A DNA stretch of 64,000 nucleotides from Ruegeria_C sp041537925 (GTDB taxonomy: Bacteria; Pseudomonadota; Alphaproteobacteria; Rhodobacterales; Rhodobacteraceae): NCBI RefSeq assembly GCF_041537925.1, contig NZ_JBGOSH010000009.1, positions 142,615 to 206,614 on the forward strand. The letters run 5' to 3'. The position numbers and the translations under genes are program-made. The notes beneath the pieces are model-generated. The model was not told the origin of the DNA. It did no database searches and saw nothing but the letters and a program-made list of their open reading frames with translations. Positions 63,735-64,000 of the stretch are shown one piece after another (the stretch's first letter is position 1; the number at the start of each line of letters is the position of its first letter).

Positions 63735-64000
63735 GTGGAAGAGAATAGTATGAGGGGCCTGGATTTGGCGAAGAACGTTTTCCGGCTGCACGGAGCAGAT
63801 CAATCAGGTCACGCTTTTTTTCGGAAGAAACTACGCAGAGGTCACTCCTTGAGTTTAATGCCAGGTTACCGAGGTGCTTGGTGGCGATGGAAGCCGGTGC
63901 CAGTGCGCATTATTGGGGGCGCGAGATCGGTGGGTTGGGTCATGATGTCAGGCTGATCCCTCCGCCTACGTGAAACCATTCGCCAAACGTCAAATGAACG
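63735..64000 (+). pseudogene. IS110-family transposase remnant (runs off window)
   Basis: From the GTG at 63735 the frame gives MRGLDLAKNVFRLHGADQSG and FFRKKLRRG, the start of the IS110/IS1111 DEDD transposase. Near 63843 it shifts to LLEFNARLPRCLVAMEAGAS and AHYWGREIGGLGHDVRLIPP, and near 63965 shifts again to AYVKPFAKRQMN at the window edge. Two frameshifts within 260 bp make it a pseudogene. The rest lies outside the window. Confidence 0.75.

Overview
The window looks like a chromosomal segment of an alphaproteobacterium of the Rhodobacterales (marine Roseobacter type). The basis is moderately high GC coding sequence, a Rhodobacterales-style flagellar block, an alphaproteobacterial NasTS nitrate regulon, a PmtA-type phosphatidylcholine operon and a PQQ alcohol dehydrogenase locus. 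The assignment rests on recognised protein families and gene order, since no search could be run. Several start codons were moved downstream of the longest reading frame, using Shine-Dalgarno position and family N-termini.

Layout. 1-1933: the end of a sugar ABC transport locus (ATPase cut by the window edge, small membrane protein, LacI regulator). 1951-21047: a large flagellar block in four transcription blocks. It holds the export gate (FliP, FliQ, FliR, FlhA, FlhB), ATPase complex (FliI, FliH and a FliJ-like protein), MS ring (FliF), part of the switch (FliN), rod and L-ring genes (FlgB, FlgC, FlgF, FlgG, FlgA, FlgH, FliE), stator and stator-associated genes (MotA, a MotE-like protein, two FliL-type proteins), a muramidase and two uncharacterised proteins. 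FliG, FliM, FlgE, FlgK, FlgL, FlgI, MotB and flagellin are not in the window. 21069-27536: glutamate synthase gltD and gltB with a GFA-family gene inserted between them. 27761-29834: uppP, an NDUFA9-like oxidoreductase and tRNA-Leu(CAG). 29835-31341: a gene-poor scar with IS5 and epimerase remnants.

31342-42989: a complete nitrate assimilation unit. It has the sensor pair NasT/NasS, a leader with two A1/G4 hexaloop hairpins and an intrinsic terminator, transporter NrtA, NrtB and a fused double ATPase, nitrite reductase NirB and NirD, and nitrate reductase NasA. Glutamate synthase lies upstream of it, so ammonium made here could enter glutamate through GltBD. 43288-45362: psd, pssA and pmtA for phosphatidylethanolamine and phosphatidylcholine, followed by a decayed IS6-family element.

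46141-60288: a PQQ alcohol oxidation locus. It encodes a periplasmic binding protein, a cytochrome c, two PQQ-associated proteins (ABC-type binding protein and beta-propeller), a dehydrogenase with the Asp-x-Asp lanthanide signature, and a regulatory trio (LuxR-type regulator, FIST sensor, hybrid kinase). A NosR-type flavo-iron-sulfur membrane protein with its ApbE/NosX flavin transferase follows; no nosZ is visible. A carbon monoxide dehydrogenase subunit scar lies between these parts. 60623-64000: a sensor kinase broken by three frameshifts, an intact OmpR-type regulator, a Sel1-repeat gene preceded by an 11-bp-period direct repeat, and a decayed IS110 transposase running off the right edge.

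The metabolic modules right of 29.8 kb are separated by dead insertion sequences (IS5, IS6, IS3 and IS110 types), which suggests assembly by repeated insertion and deletion. I found no CRISPR array, prophage, replication origin or rRNA.
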